The notes beneath the pieces are model-generated. The model was given only the letters and a program-made list of their open reading frames with translations. It searched no databases and had not been told where the DNA came from. A DNA stretch of 64,000 bases from Struthidea cinerea (lineage: Eukaryota > Chordata > Aves > Passeriformes > Corcoracidae). Location: positions 1,232,677 through 1,296,676 of the forward strand of contig VZTI01005243.1 in NCBI GenBank assembly GCA_013397865.1, given 5' to 3'. The position numbers were made by a program, and so were the translations under genes. Each line of letters starts with the position of its first letter. The first letter of the stretch is position 1. Below are positions 52,007 through 63,990 of this stretch, piece after piece.

Positions 52007-52442
52007 GTTTGTGTGTGGGGTTTTGTGGGCTATTTTTTTCCTTTTTTTTCTTTTGTATTTTCTACAATTTTTCTTTGAAGATACCACATGGTGCTTGATC
52101 AAATGTAAGTGTAGAGGCAACTCCTTTGAACAAGGGAACTTCTTTTTGTATACCTTGTAAAAAAATACTAATTTACTTTATTTATAATGGAATTACTGTA
52201 TTTAAGTTTTACTTTAGGTGTTAATGAGATCATTATGGGTAAATTTTGTTTTCTTTGCTGCCCTTCCCTCCTTTGCTGTACAAGATGTTTTTTACTTCAG
52301 GCATACAAATGTTCTATAAGTCACAATGTAGGCACAGAGTTAAATATGGTGAGTGGAGAGAAAAAATGGCAAAAATAATATACCAGATATGTTAACTTTG
52401 TATTTGTTTTGTGGTTTTATTTTTTCTCCTGTCAATCTACAG

Positions 52443-52615
52443 TGGATGATTCAGAGACCTTACAAAGCTGCAACTTTCTTTGGGTGCATTGGCAAAGATA
52501 AATTTGGAGAGATCTTGAAGAAGAAGGCTGAGGAAGCTCATGTGGATGCCCATTATTATGAGCAGAATGAAGAGCCAACAGGAACCTGTGCTGCCTGCAT
52601 CACTAGTGATAACAG
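52443..52615 (+). CDS. ADK: Adenosine kinase, internal exon (lid domain)
   Basis: This internal ADK exon is 173 bp: 57 complete codons plus two bases (AG) of a split arginine codon. It begins WMIQRPYKAATFFGCIGKDK, contains AHVDAHYYEQNEEPTGTCAA, and ends ITSDN. By my recollection it matches human short-isoform residues 75-131 with about seven substitutions, among them Gln to Arg and His to Tyr in the first line and Ile to Lys in the IGKDK stretch. In the PfkB fold this segment runs from the core into the small lid that closes over adenosine. Cys123, near the substrate pocket in the human structure, is conserved within TGTCAAC. The acceptor is CTACAG after a long T-rich tract. The donor is AACAG|GTCAGG (moderate). 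The upstream intron is phase 0 and the downstream one phase 2, both compatible with the neighbouring exons. Confidence 0.97.
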
Positions 52616-53769
52616 GTCAGGGGCCTTTGATATTTTCTGAAGATACAAATGCAGATGGCATAGTGAGTGTAGCCTAATTTGCTTGGAGTATCCAGCCTTG
52701 AAAAATTGTGGTTTGAACGATAAAGCGTTAGCACTGGTTTGAGACAACGCAGGACTGCCTAGGCCGTAGTTTGGGGCTGGGCAGTACTAATACACTTTTA
52801 GAGAACAGCAGTTGTATTATGGCCAGAAAGTGTGAGATAATAGTATACTGCTTCTTTCTGAAATATCTTCCACTTGCTCTGGAGCGAGAAAATATGGGGG
52901 ATGACAACAGTTGATTAACAAGTATGTTTATGCAGCCTACGTTCAAGCTGATTGGTACATAAGGCTTATACTTGATTGGCAAGTGAGGAGTATACCTCAG
53001 GTGATACTGTGTTTAGTGAGAATTGCTGTCAGCATATAACCAGATTGAGAGGGGTCATTTGATTTTATACAAGAGAAACGAAAAAGCTGCCTTTTTTTTT
53101 TCTTTTTTGCTATTGCACTTGTTGAGAAGTTCTTCTAGTACCTGTAATTCTGTATGTCTACATTTTAAGGATTTCTTCTGAAATTGTTTTTCATGTTTTC
53201 ATTTGCTACTTTTTTCTATTCATTTTTCTTGAGCATCGCCCTTTGCTTTCTTCTTTCACCCTCTACCCAGAGCTCTTGAACTTGTGTTCTACTTCTTTGC
53301 TGATTACCTTCTGACAATTTTTGTAAAGGTTTCAAAGCCAGCCAATCAGGTTAGCCTTAATCTTGAGGTGTTACCAGCACACATCAGCCCTCTCTGATTT
53401 CTGACAGCATTTACATTTTTTGATACTATATACTGAATCAATAATGAAAATGGTATCAGTTACCCTGAAGAATATTTTCTTTTTGTCTCAGAGTAGATAA
53501 AAATGTCTGTCATTATCCTTTTTGGTTTCCCTCTGTGGCTTTCAATGCCATTGGTCCTGAGGACCTGCTCTTTTCATTTCAAAGCCGTATGAGGAGTTAG
53601 TACAATTTATTAAGGTGAGATAGCAGTCCCATAATTAAAGTCTACACCATACTTCTGGAGAGATTGGTTAATGTTTTGGATAGAAGAGGTGGTAGATAGC
53701 AATATGAATTGAAGTGAGAGTCAGAGGAGGAAGTGGTTTCCATATAATATGTAGAACTCTAGAACAGTT

Positions 53770-54660
53770 TTAATTAGAGCAAGCATCTGATCTAAACCCC
53801 TGCAGAAGGCAGGACCAACTTCAAAGTTAGATCAGGTTTTTCATGGCCGTGACCAGCTGGGTTTTGAATATCACAAAGGATAGAGGTTGCACAAGCTCTC
53901 TGGACAAACTGTTCAAACGTTTGATCGCTCTTCATGAGAGAAATTATTTCGATGGTACCCAGTTGCAGTATTCCTTCTTCCAGCTTGTGGCTGTTCTTTC
54001 TTGTGTTCAGGAATAGTCTGGCTCCATCTTCTCTGTAAACTTTCATTAGATATTTGAAGAACGAAGGAAGGTCTGCCCTTAGGTACCTGTTCTTAAGGTT
54101 CACCCAGAGCCTTTCTGCATTTAAGTGTTCCTCCTAATAATCCTGATGGCCCACTGCTGGACTCACGGCTCTATGTCAGTGTCTTGTAATGGAAAACTTA
54201 AAAGCTGGACACAGAACTCCGGATAAGGTCTGGAGACAGAGGTTTTCCTCCGTTTTGGATTTAAAACTTCGTTTGTCCTCCTGGCTGCATGTTTGCCCAT
54301 ATACACCAGCATGTGGTTAACCTTCTCTGTGTCGTACCCTGCTGACTGATGTTACAAGCCTCATCCACCAGCATCTCCAGGTCCTTCTCTGGAAAACTGT
54401 GTGGTATCCTGTCAACATTCAGCCTATATTGTCGTGTATAATTACGTGACTTTGCATATACCTTCAAGTTTTCTGCCAGCACAATTCTTCACGCTGTTGA
54501 AGATCCACTGAATGACAGACAGCCCTGTCCCCCAGCTTATCTACCTGTCCCTCCCAATTTAATATTGTACATAATGTCTTACTCTCAAAGAATGAATGTA
54601 CATACTCCACAGAGGAAGGAAGTTCATTCATCTTCATCTGGAATTTTGACACTAATTATG
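53770..54660 (-). repeat. Old CR1-like element, antisense
   Basis: Antisense CR1 phrases occur in order: 'agaggttgcacaagctctct', 'ctttcattagatatttgaag', 'aaggttcacccagagccttt', 'aaagctggacacagaactcc', 'ctccaggtccttctctggaa', 'gcctatattgtcgtg' and 'gtgactttgcatataccttc'. Together they cover nearly 0.9 kb of the 3' portion. It is moderately to heavily diverged and lies opposite to ADK. Minus-strand open frames here are relics of the element or chance. Confidence 0.72.
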
Positions 54661-56489
54661 TCTACAGACTTCCCCCTTCATCTCCAAAATCTGTATTCAG
54701 TTTTTCAAAGAGAAGAAAAGCAATAAAGATGTTTTTGCTCTGTGATCCTCTCTCTTTTCAGTCACATAGTGTCTGTGTATGCATCCTGTAGCAATCACCA
54801 TTTTCTAGATAACATGATGGAAAACTGAAGTCAAGACTGTCGATAGGCACACAGTACTAATTCAAGAAAAACATGTGCATCTCAGTGGAATTTAAAAGTT
54901 TAGGTAAATTTGTTCATAAGAATGTCTGCAAATACTTCTTTGACTTAATAAGCAGTATTTTTGGTTTGTTAACATAAACCACTCTTTTTTCTTAATATCA
55001 AATATTTGTGTTATGTTAAGTACTAGACAGTGGCTTTATCACAATCAATGCTTTAGAGCACGCTTGACAGCGGCAGAAATTCATGCTCCTTGGGAGAAGA
55101 AAAAATAGCTGATGGTTGCTGCTAAAGGCTTTATTGTGCAATTGTCCATCCTGGGAGAGCAAGTTTATTCTCAATCTTTAATTACCCTCTGATTGTTTCT
55201 TGGTTTTTAGCATTTTCTGTATTGGTAAGAATCACTTCAACTTGGCCCCAGTTGATAACTCTATTTATTGATTAATCTCTCGTTCCAGTCGAGGTACATG
55301 CTAACTTCCTTCTTCAGCTCTCTTGTCTGTTTTGGAGGAGCTGGCTAGTGGCACTTCCAGTTTCCCAGGAAGTGGCTGTGTATATTTGTTTTCCAGATAC
55401 CGTGACATTAATGTTTCTTGCTTCTGCTAACTCTGTCTAGCTTTTGCAGGAAAGGATTCTGAGCTGATGCATGATTACCACCCTGAATTCTCTAGTTTAG
55501 CAATGCTAATATGCTTTGTTTTCTCAGAGCTTTTCAAGAAATTCCTAACACATGATTAAACTCTAAAGTAATACCTACGCTCTGTCATAGTCTATGACTT
55601 TGATTTGTGCGCTCTGCTTAGAAATAACCACATGCACAGTATCTCCGTTAAGCTGTTTCAATTGAAGCACTCTGGCTGTCTCCAATTACTGTATTTAATT
55701 GAAAAAATATCTACCTTGTCTGTGCCCCACATGTTGAACTTAGTGCTGTCAGACTTACAGTTTTAATTTGGAAAAGCTTGGTATTTTGTTGTCCGTGTAG
55801 CAATCTTTTATTACCCATATGTGCAGAGCATCTCTACAGTTGGATGTAGCCCCACAGAGCTAGGTTTACAGTTTCAGGGGCGTGTGGTAAGTGAAAGGAA
55901 ACATATAGAAAGTCTTTGCTCAGTTCTCTGGAACATAATTGCTTTTCACTTAGCAACATATGTAGACAGACAAGATTTTTTTTTCAAACTATGTCCTTGA
56001 TGGATATTTAGGGTTTGCCAAAACTGAAAGATTTACTTTGCTTTTAAAGTTTGATTTACAGAAAATTACCACAGTTATGCACGTCTTTTTTGGATTTGCT
56101 TGGTTCTCCAGTGGATTTCTTGCCATTGAAATGATAATGCTCATGAAGAATGAAACTTGTTGCCCTGTCACTTGTAATGCTACAGAGGCTTGGTGTATTC
56201 GTTCATAAATTTTTCTCTTATTTTTCTTTTTTTTTGTTTTCCAAATTCACATCAGTTTTCATTACCTTTAGGTTTTAGAATTAAACAGATAAGCCCCAAG
56301 TCTGCTGATGGGATGAAATGACACAGAACTGTATTTTTTATATATTCAGATAAAGGTAGATTCATTTTCATTTTTATTTACATGATCTGTTGAACTGAGA
56401 AACATTGTCAGTGATGAGTGCTTCGGGAAGCTTACAAGGAGAGTTGGTTACTTTGTTCATAAAAGTTTTCGTTTGGTCTTTTATCTGTT

Positions 56490-56860
56490 TTTTATTGAGT
56501 AAAGAATGTTTCGTTTACTTGCCTCCTAACACCTGACCGTGGTAATGAGCCTGGAGGCAGAAGCATAACTTGGTGAAAGCAGATGAGCAATTTGCTCCCC
56601 CCTCGCTGTCTCTGGGTTGTAGTAGCATTTACACGGAAGAGAGTGATGCATACGACATCAATTGCATGCACCTTGAGAAGGCCAAAGCTTTCAGCAGCCA
56701 AATGTTGTATCTGTAATTACACATTAATTATCTGGCAAATGCACTTAAATATCACAAAACAGTGATGTGTTAATGTTAAAAGGGCATCCATTGACTATTA
56801 AATCTTGTAAATTATATTTAAAGCTCTGTATGCTAGCATGGGAATAATCTGTTTCCCAGT
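56490..56860. promoter_or_regulatory. Candidate conserved non-coding / enhancer-like block
   Basis: This is repeat-free sequence with an even composition and clustered motif-like words, including 'gtaattacacattaattatc' near 56715 (paired TAATTA-type homeodomain sites) and 'atgcatacgacatcaattgc' near 56647. It lies in the 5.2-kb intron, about 1 kb upstream of the next exon. The call is from texture only. Confidence 0.28.
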
Positions 56861-57814
56861 TCCCCTTCTCTAAATATTACGTCTTATTGAACATTCTCAG
56901 AATACAGTTGCATAGAAGAATTTGGTCATGGTAGCCAGAGTGGAGAGGTAGAGCATAACTGTCTTTTCATGACCTCTTTTTAGGAGTATGTCTGTAAGTT
57001 TTGTGTGTTTCATAAGGCTGAATCGAGTGGGTGAAGATGATTTAAAATAGAATGTATCTTGCATGTAACAGAGGCAATATGATACAAGTATTTTTGTTCT
57101 TGGTAATGGAAGTTGTGTCCCGCAGCTTGTGTTCTAACTTCTTAGGAAAGAAGGAAGTACAAATGAGTTTTTGGTAGTTTTCCAATAATCCACAGCTAAG
57201 CCAAAGTTTTTTTTTAACTGTTCATCATCTAAAAGTAGCAACCTGACCCTTTTTTATTTGCTAAAGGAAAATATGAACCTAATGGGGGAAAAAATCCCAA
57301 AACATCCCCCTTTTTAAATAATATAGCTGTTCATTGGAAAATTATAAAGGCAAGACTTACATATCCATCAACCTTTTGCTTCTTGTGAGGGAAGATAGTT
57401 TTCAGAAGATAAACTGGAGAAACAACTTTTCTTTAGGTGATAGGTTCTAGTGGAGTTTTAGTGAAAATCTGCAGATGCTAAACCATATGGAGAGAGTTGA
57501 TCACAGAATGAAACAAAGGTTGATTCAAAGCAAGCGAAGGCACGTGAGCAATATAATAGTGATAGGTTACCTAAACTGTGTAGCTGGATTTAAAATACAT
57601 TATTTAATATAAGATTTAAATTAGAGTTAATCTATTATTTAAATATATTATTTACTTTTTATGAAATGGTCACATAAAGTATATGTGGCTTATGGTGCCC
57701 TTTGTCAGTTGCTTTTGTGTTCTTCAGGATCTTTGAGAAATTATGTTCATTGTGAGAAATTTGCAGTAGTGTTGTTTACAGAGGGTCTAATACTTGTTTT
57801 TTAATCACTTTCAG

Positions 57815-57923
57815 GTCTCTTGTAGCTAACCTCGCTGCTGCTAATTGCTATAAGAAGGAAAAGCATCTTGATTTGGAGAAGAACTGGAAGTTGGTGGAAA
57901 AGGCCAAAGTTTATTATATAGCA
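57815..57923 (+). CDS. ADK: Adenosine kinase, internal exon (lid to core segment)
   Basis: This internal ADK exon is 109 bp. Its first base G completes the split arginine codon, and 36 codons follow, beginning SLVANLAAANCYKKEKHLDL and ending KVYYIA. By my recollection it equals human short-isoform residues 133-168 with four substitutions (Ile to Val, Met to Lys, Arg to Lys, Cys to Tyr). Leu134 and Ala136, which line the adenosine pocket in human ADK, are kept. The acceptor is 'cactttcag' at 57806-57814. The donor is GTAAGT at 57924, a perfect consensus and the strongest of the three in the window. The downstream intron is phase 0. The next human coding segment (starting GFFLTV) is not found in the remaining 6 kb. 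Confidence 0.97.
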
Positions 57924-60900
57924 GTAAGTTCAGCCTCTTTCAAATTGCTAAATTTGGGCTACGGTATCCTGAAATTTAAGCAATGTGTATGTCTGTTGTA
58001 TGTAATTTAGAATGATTTCATATGAAGACAGGGTAAGAAAGTGACTGCTTCAATTTCAGCATAGTTTGATTTCTTCAAGTTTAGATGTACAAATGCAGAA
58101 GTATGGTTTTAGTTGTGTGTTCTATTAAATTGGTGGGAAAAATCATAAGAACCAAACATATTTTCAGAGCTTTTGTAGTAATGCATCAAATTTACATTTC
58201 ACATTTTCTAGTAAATTGTTGTGAAGGATGCACAAATTATGTAGAAAAACACTATTAGCATAATTATTCACTGCAAACAGTTTGAGCTTATTTGTGTGAA
58301 CAATCTTAATTGCTATTTATTCCATAGTAATTACCATGGCACCTTATAACTCAATATTTCAGAAACAATGATTGTGACAAATCTCTTAAATGTGGGTGGT
58401 CGGGCAAACTGATTTTAATGATGAAATCTTACTTCTGGAATCAAGGTGGGGTTTGAAGATGGGGCATTAGTAGATTCACAATTAGTATTCTTTTATTACC
58501 ATCCAGAATGAATCAAGCCAGATTACTGCATTTGTGTAGATTACAGTGGTGGATTTGTTTTTATCTTGCTCTCAAATTGATATGACTGATCAAAACAACA
58601 AACAGAACATTTATGACAGATTAAAACCTCATAACATGCATGTAATATATGGATTCTGTATGACAGCTGTTTCCATTCTTCTACCTGAGCTATGTGGGAA
58701 CAGCTGGCAAGAAGTGTAAAAAATTGATTATCCAGGAAGAACAAGTTCATTGAAAATACAGTTATTTCTTTTAGGTAGTGTTAATGTCTCCTACAGCCTG
58801 TTAGTGTGCACTGCTGTAGGCTTTACATGGTTGTTATTGATTCTTGCGTATGGCCACGACTGCCCCTTTATAACTGTCAAAAATTACTTACAACCTTCTC
58901 AGTGTACGAAGAAAATGCATCCTGCTGTTACGACCATATGTTTATGCTGTGGTTAAAATATACGTAGGTGTATTTTCTACTAATTTTTTATTTCTGTTTT
59001 TTCAAGTGTTCCGAGCTCTTTATTTTCCAAATGCCATGCTTGGGAATTAATGCTGTTGGCTGAAAAATTTTGAAAGACTCAGAGTATAGTTTAAATAAAG
59101 AAGAATGACAAAGATTCCCAAAAGTTTTACTGCACTAAGTTTGGAGTTTTTTGTTTGTTTGTTTTTTTTTATTTTCCCATGCCTATATATAATTCCTAAT
59201 GAAGCTTCTGATGTACAATTTAGAAAAATTAAATTTAGTGGAGATGCTTCAGGAAAACTGGGAAATACTACATGAGGTGCTAAACAGGTTTGTATTTTTT
59301 AAGATAAAGCTTAATCTTCTTTTAGTTCTGAAGTCACTCCTCTGTGTTCAGTCAGTTTGATCACTTAAATTTTGACTAGGTGATTCACTACACTATTTTT
59401 TGTGTATGTTAGAAGCTGTTTTTCTCAGATACCAGTTCTACAACATCCAAACTTTGACAAGGAGACAGAGAATTATTGTACTAAACTGAAAATAAACCCC
59501 AAGATGTGCATGTGATAGTGGATAAATAATTAACACTGAAGTGCTAATAAATTGTATCAGATATTTACAATATGAAATTCAGATGAGGGAAGTATATGAT
59601 TGCAGGAGATGTGTCGAGTGCAAAACTTCGTTCACATGTGTAGCAAATGCACTCAAGGATGGGTTCTACTCAGATTTCTAGGGCAGTATTATCATTTCAG
59701 ATTACAGACAGCATGTGTAACTTTACAGAAGGAGAGGAGACAGTGTAGAACCGTCCATGGTTCCTTGTGCTACAAAGTGCTCTTGCCCTTTTCTTTCATT
59801 TAACTTCTTTACTTGTGGGTTTGTTGTGGTTTACCAGTTTAAACGAAACCATCTAGTGAGCAATTACCACTCCTGAGGTAGAGGGTAGCTCTCTGAGTCA
59901 TTAATTTGTCTACTCTTGTCTGTCTTCACTTTAGTCTTGTTACCTTCCTTGACTTTGCACTGTGCATATGTTGCTTTTCATTTCCTTCTTTCTATCCAAC
60001 TGTCACGTATTTCTTGGATTGCATTCGAGTGTATGTCAGTGACAGATACTTGTTCTGGAAATCCATGTCCTGAAATTATCGAACAATCTATTTTCTTGGC
60101 AGAACAGGGCAGTTGTTGCTTTAGGACAGGTCTCTGATATCCTGTGGTCATCTGTATGTGTTTCCTAGAATAGATAATATGCTTTTCAATGCAGCATTCA
60201 GCAGAACAAACCTCACATGAAACTTAGCTCTGAAATCTAATCAATTCACAGAGGGAGGAGTAGGTACAAAGGAAAAGATAGTGAAGCCGTGACAGAACCC
60301 TTAAAGACAACTTCTGTTTCCATGAATGAACACAATACATTTATTTTAGCCATCTGGTAATCAGATCCGGTAGACAAAGTAGAGAAAGACTAGCGGAGAT
60401 TAGGACCCAGTAAATCACAGGTAGAAGCAAAATGTAGAAGTTGCCCCAGCTTTCGCAAAGATGGTAAACTTTAAAGGTGTATTTTAATCCTTTAAAATTA
60501 CTCTATTTTGTATCATTTAAGATAGGTTACATGTACTGTCAAAGTCTATGCAATTTCTTTCCCTTCTGCAGATATAATTCCTATACTTGCAGTAATTTAT
60601 ACCATTGACATCATATCTTCCAGTCTGTCATATTCATTTCACTGTGGATCAGCTAGCTGTGCTGCTGGTGTCTGATTAGAATTCACTGTGAGGGATTTTA
60701 TTTGGTTCCTACTGAGGCTAGAAAATGTCTTTTCCTCAGACATTTCCCTTATTTCAAAATAAGTTGGGAGTAATGATGGCACTAAACACTGTCATTCAGT
60801 GAATGGAATTGTGAATGGGACACAGTGTGAAAATAATAGTAAATTTGGGGGCGGAACAGGAGAATTAATTTTTTTCTTTGATTTTTTTTCTCTTTCTGTG

Positions 60901-63619
60901 AGTTTGTGCTTGCTGTCAGGACTTGCATTTTAGAAATCGTAAGTGTCAGAGTTGCATCTTACAAACTTGAGTGATAAAACTCCATATTTGTGCACCTTGT
61001 CTTATTTTCAGAGGGATCTGTGGGAATTGCTGGTGTTCAGTTTCTTTAACATTGCACACAAGCATTTTGACATTATTACTGCAACTTGCAGTATAGAGCT
61101 ATTAATTTTTATATTTTACAAAGGCCTGAAATGCAAAGATATTTTTATTATCAATGGTTTCAGTTAAAAAAAAATCTGATGAAAAAATCTGTGGATAAGG
61201 GTTACTTAGAAGAGCAGAAAAAAATTGAAGAGAATTTTAGTTGCCAACTAAACTGCTGTGTTACTGTATATAAGTAAGAAGTTTTGCATTTGTTCTTTCA
61301 TAATGGGAAGAAAATGGAAAAGGAGAAAATATTTTCCTTCATTAAAAGCTGCCCCTAACCTTGTGAAATCTTAACTGTATCAATTGATACGTACAGCTGA
61401 ATTTTAACTTTCTCCCTATATGTGAACATGGTTGTTACGAGTGTGGTGCTTCCCAGATACGTGTTTTCTCTTGTTCCAGTTAGCCATCCTTATGTCTGCC
61501 AGTTATTTAGTTTTACTCAATTTGTCCTTCAGTCCAACACCTGCATTTGTTTAATGTTTGCAGTTGGTGGATGAGGTGGATGGAACACTGGCATTTCATG
61601 CTCATATTTTCTCAGTGCTGAAGTAATGTATTTCTTCTTGAAAGTTCCTTCTGTGCTTCATTTGGGTTTTTTTGTTTGGTTTATTTTTTTTCCCCAAGCG
61701 CTTTCCTTTACTAAGCATATGAAATGGCAGTATTGACTGCAGTTGTGTTCCCAGTGTGTAGTAACTTGAGTCTTAGCTTAGAATGGATCAGTTAAGTAGC
61801 TTCCAAAACCCAAACAGATCTTCTTTGTTATTTGGCTGTTGTTAATTCATAATCTGTAAAAGCTTAAACTATTTTCTTCTCCTACTTCTGCATAGCAAAT
61901 ACTCAAAGTTTCTCAGTGATGATGCCCTTCAGTTGCACCACATTGAGTATAAAATTTTCTAATGCTGCTTAGATTTGTTAGCCCACAGTTGAATTGCATT
62001 CACCACCTTCACCATCTTTTGTGCTTTCAAAGTTAATGTCAAGTGTAGTTTATTTTGATGATAATGACAGTTCTGATCATGACCAGGAATTCTGGGCTTA
62101 GGCTGAGTTTCCAGGAGGAAACGTCATTTATTGCAGCAAGTCATAACGAACCCAGTGCAACACACTTATCTGCTGGAGAAATTTTTAAAACTCCAACCAC
62201 CCTGGTCTGTTTCAACAAACACTGTGGTATTTTTATATTTATTTTCTTTTAATGCCTAAGTGCTTGTCTAAGCAGAGAGGTACTGTGGTAGTGTAGTGGG
62301 CTTGATGGAGGAATTATCTGGTTTCAACATGAGTCTGTCAAAACATAAGCTTGATGTCAGCAATGTGTAGTAAAGCTTAAATAACATTCTACAGTATTTT
62401 ACATGGGGTTTGGCTATTCTACTTGAGAAAAAATGCTGATTATTATAACAATGTGAGTATAAATGAAATTTCTTTTGTGCTGTCTCTTCCTTTCAGAGGC
62501 GTATTCAGTGAATGCATTTTTATTGTAATTTACTGCTATGATAAGTATGATAACTTACAGTGGGTTGTGATAGCTTTTTACTTTGAGATGTGCTAGGTCT
62601 GTGTGTGCATCACAGGAAACAAGATACTGGCAGGAAGCAAAATATCCCCTAAAAAGGACATTTGTTTGAATAACTTCACAGTAGTTTTTTTTTCCCATTG
62701 GTAACTTTTGCCATAGTGCTCTGGCACCACTATGTTATGCCATTTGACATGCAAAACTATTTCTCACAGTGATTAATAGGTTTTATGGCCAGGAAAACAC
62801 CATACTGAATATCTTAGCCATAGAGAAGAAGGTCCAGCTAGCAACAGTTAATTGTGGCCTTTTTTTGATGGCCTGGGATAACATCTCCTTCCTGAAACCT
62901 GCCATCTTGAGCCATTGTGTTTTCTGGAAGTTGTAGCTGAAGTGCGATGTATTTGTTGTGCAGAGGTAATGATAGACTCTGTATCTAACCAGGAAGTAAA
63001 TCTGCCATTTACTGGCTTCCAAAACAAATACAGGGAAAAAAATCTTTCTCATAAACAGAGAAACCCACGGCTTTATTTCTTTGATTAAAATGCAAAAAAA
63101 GCTTTGTCTAAACTAGCACCAGCCACATGTTATGTCATCCTGTGATATATTTTAGGAAGTGGAGTGCATTATGCTACCATTTCAGGTATAACTTCTCATG
63201 TACAAACTATTTTGTTAGCGTTTTCTCAAGTAACTTATGTGGAAAAGTGAATTAGAAACTTTTTTCTTATTTTTTTTGTTTTGAAGTTTGGTCTCCAAGA
63301 TGCCATTCTTCGAAGATGAATGCTTTGTACTTTATGCAGAAAAATATGTCATCAGCTTTTAACAAAGGTTGTACCTCCTGTTTCTGTAGAATAAAATTAA
63401 CAAGAATTTGTCTAACATTATAAAAATACTCAGTTATAAATGTTCACTTCTATGTTATTAGTTGTATTTTTTAATACGAAGCACATAGATATTTCCTTTT
63501 CAGCCCTTCTCCTCCTACCCCAGTAGCCTTTAAATTGCAGATATGTTTCTTCAGCACAGTAATTAGTGAAGTTCAGTCATCACTCCTTTTATCATGTGAT
63601 TTTTGTGTGTTTTTTTTAG
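57924..63619 (+). other. ADK: ADK downstream intron, 5' part
   Basis: This is the start of the intron following the SLVANL exon, and it continues past the window end. It is AT-rich, with a (GTTT)n/T-rich run near 59153-59171. Several short frames (for example near 58750, 59916 and 62783-63052) show no recognisable domain. No repeat family was confidently recognised. Confidence 0.75.
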
Positions 63620-63990
63620 AAGAATGCATTATTAGAACACTTACACAGGCAGTCTAGCTGCAACAGCCAGGCGGCAATAGCAGTGCCGTTTTTCACAAAG
63701 AAAATGTTGAAAAGGAGCCAAATGTTTGGTGGCAGAGTCTGTTGCTAGGAAATCAAGTTCCTGAGGCGATTAATGACAAAGCAAGCAATAACAAGAAGGC
63801 AGAATTACAGATTTAAAAGAGAGGGAGAAAAAAAAGTGGTTGGTGTTATAATTACCCAAAGAAATCCGTACTCATTAAATTGGCTGTTTTTATGATTGAC
63901 TTTAATTGGAGGTTAGCTCAGATATTTAGCTCCTTTCCCACCCCTTTAAACACACACATGCACATAATCTGTAGAGCTGCAGACTTGTTT
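63620..63990. promoter_or_regulatory. Candidate conserved non-coding / enhancer-like block
   Basis: This is a dense, repeat-free block that includes 'ctgttgctaggaaatcaagt' (an RFX half-site-like GTTGCTAGG near 63741), 'gattaatgacaaagcaagca' near 63769 (SOX-like ACAAAG next to TTAATGA), and 'atgattgactttaattggag' near 63892. This clustering and lack of simple-sequence wear resemble a vertebrate enhancer. Conservation is untested. Confidence 0.3.

Larger units (their letters stand above)
809..52442 (+). other. ADK: ADK large intron (about 51.6 kb)
   Basis: This single phase-0 intron separates the exon ending VAQ from the exon starting WMIQ. It begins with GTTTGT, a non-consensus donor. It ends with a T/C-rich tract and the acceptor CTACAG at 52437-52442. 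No further ADK coding segment is expected between the two flanking exons, because their residues are contiguous in the human protein. It holds the CR1 fragments, ERVL-type LTR, assembly gap and candidate regulatory blocks listed separately. Long introns are known for ADK, which is a very large gene in mammals. Confidence 0.93.
47043..52442. other. Intronic sequence between the LTR and the next exon
   Basis: This is AT-rich intronic DNA. It includes short tandem repeats at 47661-47682 (11-bp unit), 48948-48993 (19-bp unit) and 51987-52006 (TTTA)n, and a T-rich tract leading to the acceptor at 52441-52442. No repeat family, exon or RNA gene was recognised. Short frames near 48090-48840 and 49140-49420 have no recognisable domains. 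Confidence 0.5.
52616..57814 (+). other. ADK: ADK intron (about 5.2 kb)
   Basis: This phase-2 intron splits an AG|G arginine codon. The donor is GTCAGG at 52616 and the acceptor is 'aatcactttcag' ending at 57814. It contains an antisense ancient CR1-like element at 53770-54660 and a candidate regulatory block at 56490-56860. The rest (52616-53769, 54661-56489 and 56861-57814) shows nothing recognised beyond T- and C-rich stretches. Confidence 0.94.

Noticed and set aside
52353..52640. 95-codon + strand frame with a Met start upstream of the second exon
   Set aside because: The true exon is 52443-52615, bounded by CTACAG and AACAG/GTCAGG. The upstream Met and the downstream codons are intronic.
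53792..54482. Minus-strand frames of 103 and 73 codons
   Set aside because: They fall in an old antisense CR1-like element. The protein text is not a recognisable domain.
62783..63052. 89-codon minus-strand frame
   Set aside because: There is no recognisable domain and no evidence of splicing or conservation.
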